Of a DNA stretch of 64,000 nt, positions 7,908 to 16,606 are shown one piece after another. The notes under the pieces are model-generated. The model searched no databases, was not told the DNA's origin, and was given only the letters and a program-made list of their open reading frames with translations. The DNA comes from Stieleria magnilauensis (GTDB lineage: Bacteria; Planctomycetota; Planctomycetia; Pirellulales; Pirellulaceae), in contig CP036432.1 in NCBI GenBank assembly GCA_007753675.1, positions 3,012,394 to 3,076,393 on the forward strand, written 5' to 3'. The first letter of the stretch is position 1, and the number at the start of each line of letters is the position of its first letter. The translations under genes and the position numbers were made by a program.

Positions 7908-8698
7908 CCACCTCCGGGAAGCACGTCCCACAATCCCCTCGACCCTGGACGGGGTCGCAGCGAATCCATCCGCCGGCGGTGCCGACCACCGCCTTGCGGA
8001 AAGACTTGAACGGGTGGCACCGAAACGGAGTATTCTGACCGGGACTTCCGGCTGAATGATCGCCGCAGAAAGATGATTCATGACATGCTTGCACCACGCC
8101 GCATTCTCGGCACGAAGATGAATCAACCGAGCTTTACGAAAGAGCCAAACGAAAAGAGGCTCTCGCCGCAGACAGAGGGCGAGAGCCTCGAAGATCTTCG
8201 AGCACACCGCGATGTCCACAACCACAAATCACTCTGGTTTGTTCATACCATGCCTTTTCAGGCAGAACTCGCATCACCGCCGCTTCGGGAAGTCGAGCGG
8301 GATACAGAGTCACAAGAATGCAGAACGAAGCCGGAGTCGAAATGTTGCCTGGACACCACATGCCTCCTCACGAAATCGGAGGCAGGCGCACTCACAAATA
8401 TGAATGGATGTTCTGCATTAGCTACCTCATCAGTCGAGGAAGAATCACAGGAAACGAGTACTCTGATGTTCAATTTACGCTGGAGCCCCGCACAGGTCAA
8501 TTAAATTTTTAGAAACCGCTTTCTGGGTGACGACGAGCATTTGCACATTTGCTGTCACCGGCCATGTTGTCGACACGGTTTCAGGGTGCACTGCATGCTC
8601 CGCCCGTTGGTGGGCGGCACCAAATCAAAACCCGCCCTCCGCGGGGGCTTGTGCGCTCAGGCTGGTGAGTTGATCATTGCTCAGAATTCTCCACCTGA
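7908..8698. other. Long non-coding region between the IS and the HAD gene
   Basis: The first ~80 bp are the second half of the palindromic repeat interrupted by the IS. The rest (8000-8698) contains only ORFs of unlikely composition (for example 8073-8504 and 8318-8512), without Shine-Dalgarno sequences or recognisable domains. The promoter for the HAD-kinase pair should lie near its right end. Short inverted G/C runs near 8595-8655 could fold but are not followed by a T tract. Confidence 0.4.
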
Positions 8699-8710
8699 TT
8701 GGCATCGCAC

Positions 8711-9589
8711 ATGACGCGATTCATTCGCTCACTCCAGGAAGTCTTGGCCGATTTTGATGTTGCCGTCCTCGATCAATGGGGCGTGCTGCATGATGGCACG
8801 ACGCCTTATCCACGCACCGTCGAAGCGATCGGGATGCTGGCCGATCACGGCAAACAGATGATCGTCGTCTCCAATTCTGGAAAACGCGCTGAATTGAACC
8901 GTGCCCGCATGCGGCGAATCGGCTTGCCGATGAATCGCGTTGGCGAAGTCGCGACGTCCGGCGAAGCGTTGTGGGACGACATCCGACGTGGACGCCTGAC
9001 CGTGCACGGCTCGGTCCCCAAGACGTGGTTTCCGATTTGCGCGACGTTCCAGGATGCGATCGATTGGAGTGCCGGATGCGACACGATTGAGTTGCGCGAC
9101 ACGTTGGATGACAGCGTCGACGCGATCTTGCTGATGGGGCTCTCCGAGGAAGCCCGAGAAGATGATTATGACGATGTGTTTGACAAAGCGATCGCGAACG
9201 GAATCCCCGTGGTCTGCTCCAACCCCGACAAGTCATCGCCGCGCGCCGGTGGATTGATCATTTCGCCCGGTCATCTGGCGGATCGATTCTGCGACAGGGG
9301 TGGAGAAGTCATCTGGTATGGGAAGCCATACGTCGCGATCTACAACGCAGTCCAACGGGCGTACCCAGACGTCCAACCCCATCGTTTTTTGATGGTCGGC
9401 GATAGCTTGGAACACGATATCGGTGGCGCCCAAAACATTGGATTTGCGTCGGCACTTGTTCGCAGCGGTGTTCACCGAAACGATTTTGGTGAAGCCAACG
9501 AAGACCATGAACTGCAGCGAGTCCTCGACCGACTCTCTGCTCGCGCGGGGGTCAACCCACCAACGTTTTGTCTTGAGTGCTTCGCTTGA
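8711..9589 (+). CDS. HAD-superfamily class IIA phosphatase (NagD/TIGR01459-like)
   Basis: 292 aa from the ATG at 8711; an upstream TTG at 8699 is in frame but less likely. HAD motifs: I, DVAVLDQWGVLHDG near residue 16; II, IVVSNSGKR; III, YGKPYVAIYNA (Lys); IV, FLMVGDSLEHDIGGA. This variant (LDQWGVLHDG) is typical of TIGR01459, a subgroup close to NagD sugar/nucleotide phosphatases. It sits 149 nt before an FGGY sugar kinase on the same strand, hinting at a sugar-phosphate salvage or repair role. Substrate not predictable. Confidence 0.87.
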   Translation: MTRFIRSLQEVLADFDVAVLDQWGVLHDGTTPYPRTVEAIGMLADHGKQMIVVSNSGKRAELNRARMRRIGLPMNRVGEVATSGEALWDDIRRGRLTVHGSVPKTWFPICATFQDAIDWSAGCDTIELRDTLDDSVDAILLMGLSEEAREDDYDDVFDKAIANGIPVVCSNPDKSSPRAGGLIISPGHLADRFCDRGGEVIWYGKPYVAIYNAVQRAYPDVQPHRFLMVGDSLEHDIGGAQNIGFASALVRSGVHRNDFGEANEDHELQRVLDRLSARAGVNPPTFCLECFA

Positions 9590-9738
9590 AGCCCCCCTAT
9601 CGGACTTCACAGCCTTGCGGCGCATTCTCACGGAGTCTGCATTCGAGCCAATTTGAAAAGACACCGACGCCGAGTCGTTAAACTGGGACGCGAGCAACCT
9701 ATCGCCCGATGTTGGCGAAGCGACAGCAGGAGATGGCC

Positions 9739-11052
9739 ATGCCAACCAATGATGATCTTTTTCTCGGTATCGACATCGGGACGTCCGGTGTTCGATCGAC
9801 GGTGATCACCCAACGGGGTGAACCAGTCGCGACGGCGATCGCTGGCCTGCCAATGCCCATCGAAATCGATTCACGTCCCTGCCAGGATCCCGAGCTCTGG
9901 TGGAACGCAACCTGTGACTGCCTTTCCGATCTCGCGAAACAATTGAAACAGGGTGACAGAAACCTGGCAGACGTTCGCGCGATGAGCGTCGATGGGACCT
10001 CAGGCACCTTGTTGCTTGCTGACGAAAGCCTCACCCCCGTGTCTCCCGGATATCTCTACAACTCCGCCGGATTCAATCGGGAAGCGGAGATGATCGCCGC
10101 GCACGCTCCGCCGGACTCGATCGCCAATGGGCCAGGATCGGCGTTGGCACGGCTGATGTTTCTGCTGAAGCACACCACATTCCCGCCCGCCCGGTTCATC
10201 TTTCACCAAGCCGACTGGATAGCGGCGAAGTTCTTGGGCGGCAGTCAAGTTGAAGGTGGTGGGCTATCGGATGAAACGAACGTGTTGAAGATGGGTTACG
10301 ACGTGGTCCGTCGCAGGTGGCCCGATTGGATCGTGGATTGCGGTATCCCCACCCGTTTACTCCCGCACGTCCATCCCGTCGGCGATTGTTTTGGCTCCGT
10401 TTCCGATGCGGTGTGCAAACAATTCGGATTTGCATACGACGTAAGCGTTGTCGCTGGCACGACCGACAGCAACGCGGCGTTTTTGGCATCCGGTGCCTCC
10501 AAGCGAGGTGAAGGTGTGACATCACTCGGCACGACGCTGGCCATCAAATTGTTGTCGGATCAACCGGTCTTCGATCCAAGTCGCGGCCTTTACAGCCATC
10601 GAATCAGGGACATGTGGTTACCGGGCGGCGCCTCCAATACCGGGGGCGGCGTGCTCTTGGACTTCTTCACGCCGGATCAGCTCAGTGAGCTTCAATCCAA
10701 CCTTGATCCGTCGACGCCAACCGGCTTGGACTACTACCCGCTGTCGAAGCCTGGCGAACGCTTCCCGATCGCCGACCCCAATCTCGCTCCCCGGCTCACA
10801 CCGCGCCCCCAAGACGATGCCGTCTTTTTGCAAGGAATGCTCGAAAGCATCGCCGAGATCGAGCGTGTCGGCTACGCCGCTTTGCAAGAACGGGGCGCAC
10901 CGGCGGTGCACCAGGTTTTTACCGCCGGAGGCGGCGCCGCCAACGATGCCTGGACGCAGATCCGCGCGCGCGTCCTGGGTGTGCCCGTGTTAACTGCCGA
11001 CTCGTCAGATGCCGCCGTGGGTGCGGCACGAATCGCGGCGGGATTGATTTAG
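9739..11052 (+). CDS. FGGY-family carbohydrate kinase (xylulokinase/ribulokinase-like)
   Basis: 438 aa. Start ATG at 9739 chosen because AGGAG ends 6 nt before it; ATGs at 9709 and 9733 are in frame but badly spaced. ATP-binding signature FLGIDIGTSGVRST at the N-terminus, second phosphate motif VAGTTDSNAAF then TSLGTTLAIKLL, and adenosine motif VFTAGGGAANDAWTQIRARV near the C-terminus. FGGY enzymes phosphorylate ketoses or polyols. Length and the short C-terminal domain resemble the ketopentose (ribulose/xylulose) kinase group of cyanobacteria and plants. Follows the HAD gene; the two are probably cotranscribed. Confidence 0.88.
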   Translation: MPTNDDLFLGIDIGTSGVRSTVITQRGEPVATAIAGLPMPIEIDSRPCQDPELWWNATCDCLSDLAKQLKQGDRNLADVRAMSVDGTSGTLLLADESLTPVSPGYLYNSAGFNREAEMIAAHAPPDSIANGPGSALARLMFLLKHTTFPPARFIFHQADWIAAKFLGGSQVEGGGLSDETNVLKMGYDVVRRRWPDWIVDCGIPTRLLPHVHPVGDCFGSVSDAVCKQFGFAYDVSVVAGTTDSNAAFLASGASKRGEGVTSLGTTLAIKLLSDQPVFDPSRGLYSHRIRDMWLPGGASNTGGGVLLDFFTPDQLSELQSNLDPSTPTGLDYYPLSKPGERFPIADPNLAPRLTPRPQDDAVFLQGMLESIAEIERVGYAALQERGAPAVHQVFTAGGGAANDAWTQIRARVLGVPVLTADSSDAAVGAARIAAGLI

Positions 11053-11098
11053 TGCGTCGAGTGGATTCGTTGGCGAGCGAGACAGAATCGGCATGCAG

Positions 11099-11270
11099 AA
11101 CCAGCGCCCGCAGATGGCAGAAACATGGGATGGGAGAGTGGGCGACAGGAACATGGGTGACAAGAAAATGTGGCGCGCCGGTGATCCTATCCCGCGTTCC
11201 GCGCCACCATTTCATTGCGATTGAAACATCTCAAATACTGAGTCAGCGGAGAGCGGTACCAACAGCACGA
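11099..11270. repeat. Dispersed repeat family A, copy 2
   Basis: Direct copy of the repeat at 4009-4182, with scattered substitutions. It lies downstream of the FGGY kinase and fills the gap before the membrane-protein gene. Confidence 0.7.
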
Positions 11271-11384
11271 GGAGCCTCTTGATAGGATAGGGTGGTGGTT
11301 GACACCAACATGCCTGTTTTCGTCCGGGCACTTCCGGTTCCCACGGTTCTCTTCTTCGCGTTTTCCTTTCACAACACCGGCGAT

Positions 11385-12446
11385 ATGAACGCAGCGAACA
11401 CGGGTGATCGGAACGTCAATCCTACCGATGACCAGCGTGCAACTGTGGAAATCTCAGATGCCGGTCTCCGCCAACGAGCCCACGGTCTGCCCCAACAAGA
11501 AATCTTGCTTGAGCCGAAAAGTCGCTCATGGTTCGAGTATCGGGCGATCGAATCCGACGGGCTGAGTTTGATCGCCGGGATCGTGGGGCTCTCCGCGATT
11601 ACATTCTTGTTGGGGATCACGTTCCCATTGGAAATCCATCTGCTGAACAAATTCGACATCAGTAAACCGATCTACATCTGGATGATGATGATCATTCAGT
11701 CCATGCTACTTCCACCGGTGGTTGGTTTTTCGTTCGCCGCAACCACACCGATGTTTTGGTATGGATCAGTCTTCTTGCGGTTTGCGATGGCGATCGCAGC
11801 GGTTTTGCCCGGATGCATTGGATTCGCCATTGCCATGGTCATTGTCGAGGAAACTGCACCGGGTGGATTCTTTCATGCATTTTCCTTGGTGATGTTCACC
11901 TGCTTGATGGCGATCGCTTCAGTTGCATTAACAACACAGCTGTGGAGTCGGTGGACGTTGTCACACGCCCGATCCGACATGACCGCGTTGCCGCCAACCG
12001 GGATCCGTACGATGATCGAGTTGACGGGTGTCGCCGCGATCGGTTGCGCCGTCTTCATGTCAAATGGCTCGCTCGAGTATCTGGAGGGAATCTACTTGTT
12101 CGGCGGCATGGGTTTCATGGCAGCGATCGCGATCATCTGTACGCAGATTGCATTCTTGCGCGAGGGACCTCGCAGTCGCACCGCGACGCTCCCTTACTTC
12201 GGCTTGGCCGCGGCCTTCGCTGCGGCTTTTATCCTGAACGGTTTCTTCGGGGTGGTGGAGTACGGATGGGACGTGTTAGCAAGCGAGCTAATATTGATCA
12301 GCGCAGCGTCTCTCTACGGAGCGTTGGTGATCTACGGCGTGATGTGGATTTGTCTCAGCTGGCTCCGATTCTGCGGATGGCAATGCACCGACCGGAGGCA
12401 TATGAGGCAAAGCAGGGTTCAGACGACCGTCGACGGCGAACAGTAA
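11385..12446 (+). CDS. Polytopic membrane protein, unknown function
   Basis: 353 aa from the ATG at 11385. A longer frame from GTG at 11292 exists, but its extra 31 residues look non-native and neither start has a clear Shine-Dalgarno. After a ~65-residue polar N-terminus come about eight hydrophobic helices (LSLIAGIVGLSAITFLLGIT, IYIWMMMIIQSML, FAMAIAAVLPGCIGFAIAMV, IELTGVAAIGCAVFMS, ATLPYFGLAAAFAAAFIL, LILISAASLYGALVIYGVMW). No transporter signature recognised. Standalone gene. Confidence 0.7.
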   Translation: MNAANTGDRNVNPTDDQRATVEISDAGLRQRAHGLPQQEILLEPKSRSWFEYRAIESDGLSLIAGIVGLSAITFLLGITFPLEIHLLNKFDISKPIYIWMMMIIQSMLLPPVVGFSFAATTPMFWYGSVFLRFAMAIAAVLPGCIGFAIAMVIVEETAPGGFFHAFSLVMFTCLMAIASVALTTQLWSRWTLSHARSDMTALPPTGIRTMIELTGVAAIGCAVFMSNGSLEYLEGIYLFGGMGFMAAIAIICTQIAFLREGPRSRTATLPYFGLAAAFAAAFILNGFFGVVEYGWDVLASELILISAASLYGALVIYGVMWICLSWLRFCGWQCTDRRHMRQSRVQTTVDGEQ

Positions 12447-13105
12447 GAAACTGATAAATGCAGGTCGAAGCCGCCAGAGCTGCGAACACGAAGACCGGAA
12501 GCAAGCGGCCAATTCGTTTTTGCATCATGGTGCCAGATCCATGTTTTCTCTTTGTCATACGAGGCACCCTGGTTTAAAAATACATCTCCTTCTGGTTCTG
12601 CGGTCAGGGTGTTTTGCCAGACCTCCAGTTTTTAACAAAAATGCTGTTCCAATCGATCAAATGAACTGTCCACCGCTCATCCCCTGCTTACTGTCCGTCC
12701 TCTGGTTAGCCCCGAACTGATCGACGCGGCATTGAACCGTTGCGATTTTGAGACTCGTGTGCTGGGCAGTCCGGGACAATCGTGCCCCCCCGGCAAACTC
12801 TGCCCGACGGAGGTTCGGTGAGTCAGCCCCCATGCGACGCAGACGCAAAAGCACAGGCGACGCAGACGCAAAGGCGACGCAAAAGCACAGGCGACGCAAA
12901 CGCACAGAGCGAACCACCGTGCTGTCGTCTTTCCGACTGTGGGGGGGACGAATAAAAAATCCTGAACTTGGCGCCCTCCCCCTGGGTCGGTGCAGGCTGT
13001 CTGGCTGGAGTGTGGGCGGTACAATGCAGAACCGCGGTTAAGTCCGGCACCTTAGTCGATTGTGAGCCTAAAAACCATTTCCTGTTCGAGCACGGAGAGA
13101 GAGCG
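12447..13105. other. Non-coding region with short tandem repeats
   Basis: No supported gene in 659 bp; small frames on both strands have repeat-derived or unlikely composition. A tandem repeat lies at 12833-12912. The promoter of the AhpD-like gene should be near its right end. Confidence 0.4.
12833..12912. repeat. Imperfect tandem repeat built on GACGCAAA
   Basis: Around seven iterations of GACGCA(A/G)A(A/C)(G)GCACAGGC-type units. The ORFs crossing it translate to Arg/Lys/Ala repeats and are artefacts. Confidence 0.75.
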
Positions 13106-13663
13106 ATGCCACGCTTCCCGCTGATCCACGAGACCGACGCGCCGGACGAGGTGACGGAGATCTATCGCGACTTCCAGCGGGAGATGCGGTTTCCCGACGT
13201 CCCCAATTTCGTCCGCACACTGGGCGCGTCACACTCGACGCTGGCCGGCACTTGGGGCCTACTGAAGCACGTTCTTCTGCAGGGTCGCCTTCCGAGGTCC
13301 ACGAAGGAACTGATTTTTGTGGCCATCGCTGTGAAGCGGGAGTGCGAGTATTGCAAGGAGGCACATGCCGCGTGTTGCCGAGTCTTGGGAGTTGAAGACA
13401 ACACGATTCGGGCCGTGATGGAGGGGCTCAAGGATGATGCGCCCGAGATCCCCGATCACACGCGCGACATCCTTCGGTTCGCCATCAAATGTGGCGCCAC
13501 GCCTGAGCAATTAAATAGCGAAGATTTCGCCAGCCTCGCGCAACACGGCCTCGACAACGAGCAGACTTTGGAAGTGATCGCCACCGCAGCGATGGCGGTC
13601 TACGCGACCATCATCGCCGACGCAACGATGCTGGACATTGACGCTATGTATGCAGAGATGTAG
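13106..13663 (+). CDS. AhpD-like / carboxymuconolactone decarboxylase family protein
   Basis: 185 aa. Start ATG at 13106, preceded by GGAGAGAGAG. The conserved redox site of the AhpD fold is present: KRECEYCKEAHAACCRVLG, i.e. E-x-C-x2-C-x3-H, with the CxxC pair at about residues 79-82. Members reduce peroxides through a CxxC thiol pair and a relay His. The gene is single and convergent with the FKBP gene (15-nt gap). Role inferred: peroxide or thiol defence in the cytoplasm. Confidence 0.85.
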   Translation: MPRFPLIHETDAPDEVTEIYRDFQREMRFPDVPNFVRTLGASHSTLAGTWGLLKHVLLQGRLPRSTKELIFVAIAVKRECEYCKEAHAACCRVLGVEDNTIRAVMEGLKDDAPEIPDHTRDILRFAIKCGATPEQLNSEDFASLAQHGLDNEQTLEVIATAAMAVYATIIADATMLDIDAMYAEM

Positions 13664-13678
13664 CAAACGGTGGGGTGC

Positions 13679-14251
13679 TTATTGGACGTGGATGAGTTCG
13701 ACGACGAAATGAAGGTGCGAATGAGGAGGGATCGAGCCAGGGGAACCGCCTTTGCCGTAACCTAGCCTGGAAGGAATCCACAGCTCGATCATGCCTCCCT
13801 CGCCGACGAGTTGCAGTCCTTCGGTCCAGCCGGCGATAACATTTCGCAACGGAAAAGTCGTGGGTTCCCCTCGTTCGTAAGAGCTGTCGAAGACTTTGCC
13901 GCTACTGAGCCACCCGCGATAGTTGACCGTCACGGTGTCGTCAGCGGTGGGTTTCTTGCCGCCGGAATTTCTCAGCACCCGATACCTCAATCCGGAATCG
14001 GTCGCGGTGAACTCAGGCACGTCCCCGGCATCGATCGGCCCAGCATCGATCGGCCCTGTCCCCTCTTGGAACTCAGGCCGATGGAAAAACGTAAGGGTTT
14101 CCCATGGGGCTGCCGGTACATCGGACACGGAGACATCCGCGGTTGCGAGCTCTGAAGCGATGTCCGAACTGCGATTCGCGGTCGACCGACACCCCAACAG
14201 GAGCAACGCACAGCCTAACAAACACCACGACAACCGACTCTTTGTGGTCAT
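13679..14251 (-). CDS. FKBP-type peptidyl-prolyl isomerase lipoprotein
   Basis: 190 aa from ATG 14251, which has AGGAG 7 nt upstream; the longer frame to 14350 is rejected. Lipoprotein signal LSWCLLGCALLLLGC with the lipobox Cys at about residue 20. The C-terminal FKBP domain (about 95-190) carries the usual motifs: GLRYRVLRNSGGKKPTADD, VNYRGWLSSGKVFDSSYERG, NVIAGWTEGLQLVGEGG, and IPSRLGYGKGG then GSIPPHSHLHFVVELIHV. Predicted to speed proline isomerisation of exported proteins at the outer side of the inner membrane. A duplicated GPIDAG in the linker is a small local repeat. Confidence 0.9.
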   Translation of the reverse strand: MTTKSRLSWCLLGCALLLLGCRSTANRSSDIASELATADVSVSDVPAAPWETLTFFHRPEFQEGTGPIDAGPIDAGDVPEFTATDSGLRYRVLRNSGGKKPTADDTVTVNYRGWLSSGKVFDSSYERGEPTTFPLRNVIAGWTEGLQLVGEGGMIELWIPSRLGYGKGGSPGSIPPHSHLHFVVELIHVQ

Positions 14252-14333
14252 ACCGACACTCCTGGCTAGCATCCTGCAACGATTCGCTACGCCGCTCAAA
14301 GGCATTTCTTGCCTCGATTGGTTGAAACGCAGC

Positions 14334-14567
14334 CTAGCGAAAATCGGCATCGCCGGAAAGACTTTCTTGATGGAGCGGGGTCATTCGCGACGACGATCGG
14401 CCGTCGCTTCGGTCTGGACGCTGGCCGATCCCCGCCGCGCCTTCGGTCCAACTCGTAGAACTCTGTGCAAACTCGTCGACCGCCGATCGTATCGCTTGCA
14501 AAATGCCAGAGCTGTAATCGATGGGGTCGACCAGAAGGCCAGCTGTCGAATCGATGTTCCCTGACAT
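14334..14567 (-). CDS. Doubtful small ORF (77 aa)
   Basis: The N-terminal half (SGNIDSTAGLLVDPIDYSSG, ILQAIRSAVDEF) looks like protein; the C-terminal half does not. No good Shine-Dalgarno (AAGGGGAA is ~20 nt away). May be a small gene or a decayed fragment upstream of the FKBP gene. The rest of 14252-14688 holds nothing recognisable. Confidence 0.28.
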   Translation of the reverse strand: MSGNIDSTAGLLVDPIDYSSGILQAIRSAVDEFAQSSTSWTEGAAGIGQRPDRSDGRSSSRMTPLHQESLSGDADFR

Positions 14568-14688
14568 GACCACTTTGTTGAAGTATTCCCCTTCCTGAAG
14601 GCGGATGGTCTATCCTCTGCGCGTCGGGCGATAGCGATGCGAAGTCTCTACACGGTGCTGCCGGTCAAGCCGTCACACAGTTACCCTC

Positions 14689-15609
14689 TCAACGGTTTCC
14701 TGCGAGAAATTTCAGCATGGCCGACGGCAGGGGTGATTCGAACGCCATCATTTCACCGGACACCGGATGCTCAAAAGCGAGTGATTTCGCATGCAACGCG
14801 ATTCGGTCGCGAATCCAATGATGATGCGATGCCTGCTTTGTCTTGTAGCGTGGATCAGCGAGAACAGGATGACCGGCGTCCGCAAAGTGGATTCGAATCT
14901 GATTTCGTTTGCCAGTCTCCAATTTCACTTCGACATGCGTCGTGTTCGCCATTCGCCGCAGCACTTGATAGTGTGTGATTGCAAGCTCAGTCTGATGCGA
15001 CGCCGGTGCAACGTATCGGTCGAGATTTTTTCCCGTCGCCAAATGCGAACGAAACGTCCCCTCATCGTCTGCCATCACCCCGGCCACAATCGCCGCATAG
15101 ACCCGCTCAGGCTTTCGTTGCTTGAACTGTTCGATCAATTTTTTTGCGATGGATTCTTGCTTACCGAATACCAGCAACCCGCTCACCGCTCGGTCCAACC
15201 GATGAACGACGAATGCGTCCCGATTCCCACGCGAATGAGTCAGGTAAAGGGTCAAACGTTCGACGAGGGTGTTGCGTTCGTGATTGTCTGTCGGCACGGT
15301 CAAGGTTCCCGCAGCCTTATCGACGACGATCAAGTGCTTGTCCTCGTAGACGACCCTGAACGTACGATCGTCCCAGGGCTTCTTTTTCTCTTTATAGCGT
15401 TGATGTGGATCGAGACAAATCGAAACAACATCGCCGGCGGCAACCGTTTGCCCTGCGTCTCCACAGATCACTCCGTTGACCGAGACGCAGCCATGATCGA
15501 CCATGCCGCGGACTTGGCTTCGCGAGGTATCACACAATTCTCGAGCAATCAGATCCACCCGCCCCGCGTGCTCTGGGGTCACGGTCATCGAAACTGTCGT
15601 CTGGACCAT
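14689..15609 (-). CDS. RluA-family 23S rRNA/tRNA pseudouridine synthase
   Basis: 306 aa from ATG 15609 (an in-frame GTG lies at 15621). N-terminal S4 RNA-binding domain (about 15-65: RVDLIARELCDTSRSQVRGM, VSVNGVICGDAGQTV). The catalytic domain has the family signature VVHRLDRAVSGLLVFGK with the catalytic Asp in HRLDR, near residue 139, then a KPERVYAAIVAGV block and the C-terminal motif GKRNQIRIHFADAGHPVLAD. Isomerises uridine in structured RNA; which site cannot be told. Single gene. Confidence 0.92.
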   Translation of the reverse strand: MVQTTVSMTVTPEHAGRVDLIARELCDTSRSQVRGMVDHGCVSVNGVICGDAGQTVAAGDVVSICLDPHQRYKEKKKPWDDRTFRVVYEDKHLIVVDKAAGTLTVPTDNHERNTLVERLTLYLTHSRGNRDAFVVHRLDRAVSGLLVFGKQESIAKKLIEQFKQRKPERVYAAIVAGVMADDEGTFRSHLATGKNLDRYVAPASHQTELAITHYQVLRRMANTTHVEVKLETGKRNQIRIHFADAGHPVLADPRYKTKQASHHHWIRDRIALHAKSLAFEHPVSGEMMAFESPLPSAMLKFLAGNR

Positions 15610-15834
15610 CGTTGAAAACACCTAATTAGAGATCGCCACGATTCGCGGCACGTCGTCCCGAACCGGTTCATGCCAGAATTCGGCCCACAGGAAAATCGCA
15701 CGGCACATTGGTCGTTGAGGCTGACGACACACGTCGCGCGTCGAGCATTGATCTGTTGTGAATTGGTTCACGATGTCGTATCAACGCAGAGTCCACAATC
15801 CTCCGAGTGGAAGAACTCAGCTGACGCTACAGAT

Positions 15835-15954
15835 TAAGGGGCCTGTAGCTCCCGTTACACCAGAAAAGCGGGGAGCGTGGTTGGCAAGGGTGCAAAGCGA
15901 CACGCGGACAGGTGGACACGCCACGAGAACGCTGCAATCGCAAGAATCATCACG
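15835..15954. repeat. Dispersed repeat family B, copy 1
   Basis: 120 bp repeated in direct orientation at 22193-22313. Shared runs include CAAAGCGACACGCGGACAG and GAACGCTGCAATCGCAAG. The two copies bracket the vWA-metalloprotease locus. Confidence 0.85.
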
Positions 15955-16024
15955 CGAAGCCGAGCCGGTGCGTCTCACCGATGGATGGATGAAAAGTGCC
16001 ACCCACCAAAAAAGGGATGAAAAG

Positions 16025-16114
16025 TGCCACCCACCAAATGCAAATGTCAGCACCCACCTGCTGGCTTGCTAGCACGCGAGTTGCCTGTGCGGGCAGAATA
16101 TTGGTGGGTGGCAC
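16025..16114. repeat. Palindromic element with 14-bp inverted ends, inserted in the merC remnant
   Basis: GTGCCACCCACCAA (16025-16038) and TTGGTGGGTGGCAC (16101-16114) are perfect inverted repeats. A further GTGCCACCCACCAA lies just left, near 15997. At the right edge GCACGCAATCGGCA is present twice in tandem (16111-16138). Confidence 0.7.
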
Positions 16115-16132
16115 GCAATCGGCAGCACGCAA

Positions 16133-16277
16133 TCGGCAACATTGGCATGACGGCACAGTGGATCGCACAGCTGATCGATGCGGCGACACCAAGAAGGTCT
16201 CTCCATGAAGATTGGGCAACTTCGACCAGTGGCGTGTCGACCGTGACTGTCGATATTTCAAGATGGTTTTGTGGCAT
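16133..16277 (-). pseudogene. Truncated MerC-domain protein gene (N-terminal remnant)
   Basis: From ATG 16277 the frame encodes about 48 residues: a short leader, then WRDLLGVAASISCAIHCAVM and PMLP, the first membrane helix of MerC-type (mercury transport) proteins with its paired Cys (C-A-I-H-C). Homology stops abruptly at the duplicated GCACGCAATCGGCA next to the palindromic element; beyond it the frame translates repeat sequence. The rest of the gene is not found nearby. Confidence 0.55.
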
Positions 16278-16606
16278 TTTTATGTTCGTGCAAAAGTTGG
16301 AAGCAAGCAGGCGGGACGATGAAATAGGAGCCCCACCGCGCGCCGCACATCCGATGAGGCTTGGTCGGACCGGCGTCCGGCAACACGATTGCGTGGCAGG
16401 GCGTGATCGATGTTTCGAGAGCTTTCGATCTTGCTTCACCGGGACTCGCGCACTGCACACTGAACGTGGCAGATGTTCAGCTCGGAATCGCAGATCAGTC
16501 AGCTTCTGTCGCGAGAGGAGGTCCACGGGGATGTGGAAAAGCGCCCCAAAGCGCAATCGAGCTTCCAGAAGAGAAGGCGACGAAACGCTCCGGAGTGTCG
16601 TGTTCG

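Larger units (their letters stand above)
15610..16606. other. Repeat-rich intergenic region with a merC remnant
   Basis: Nearly 1 kb without an intact gene. It holds repeat family B copy 1, a palindromic GCCACCCACC element, the merC-like remnant (all listed separately) and 300 bp (16280-16606) in which nothing is recognisable. Confidence 0.5.

Noticed and set aside
8073-8504. 143-aa ORF between the IS and the HAD gene
   Set aside because: No Shine-Dalgarno, no domain, composition unlike neighbouring genes; overlaps other equally long frames.
12355-12567. Leftward 70-aa frame with one hydrophobic helix
   Set aside because: Overlaps the end of the membrane-protein gene and has an unlikely basic tail; kept out for lack of support.
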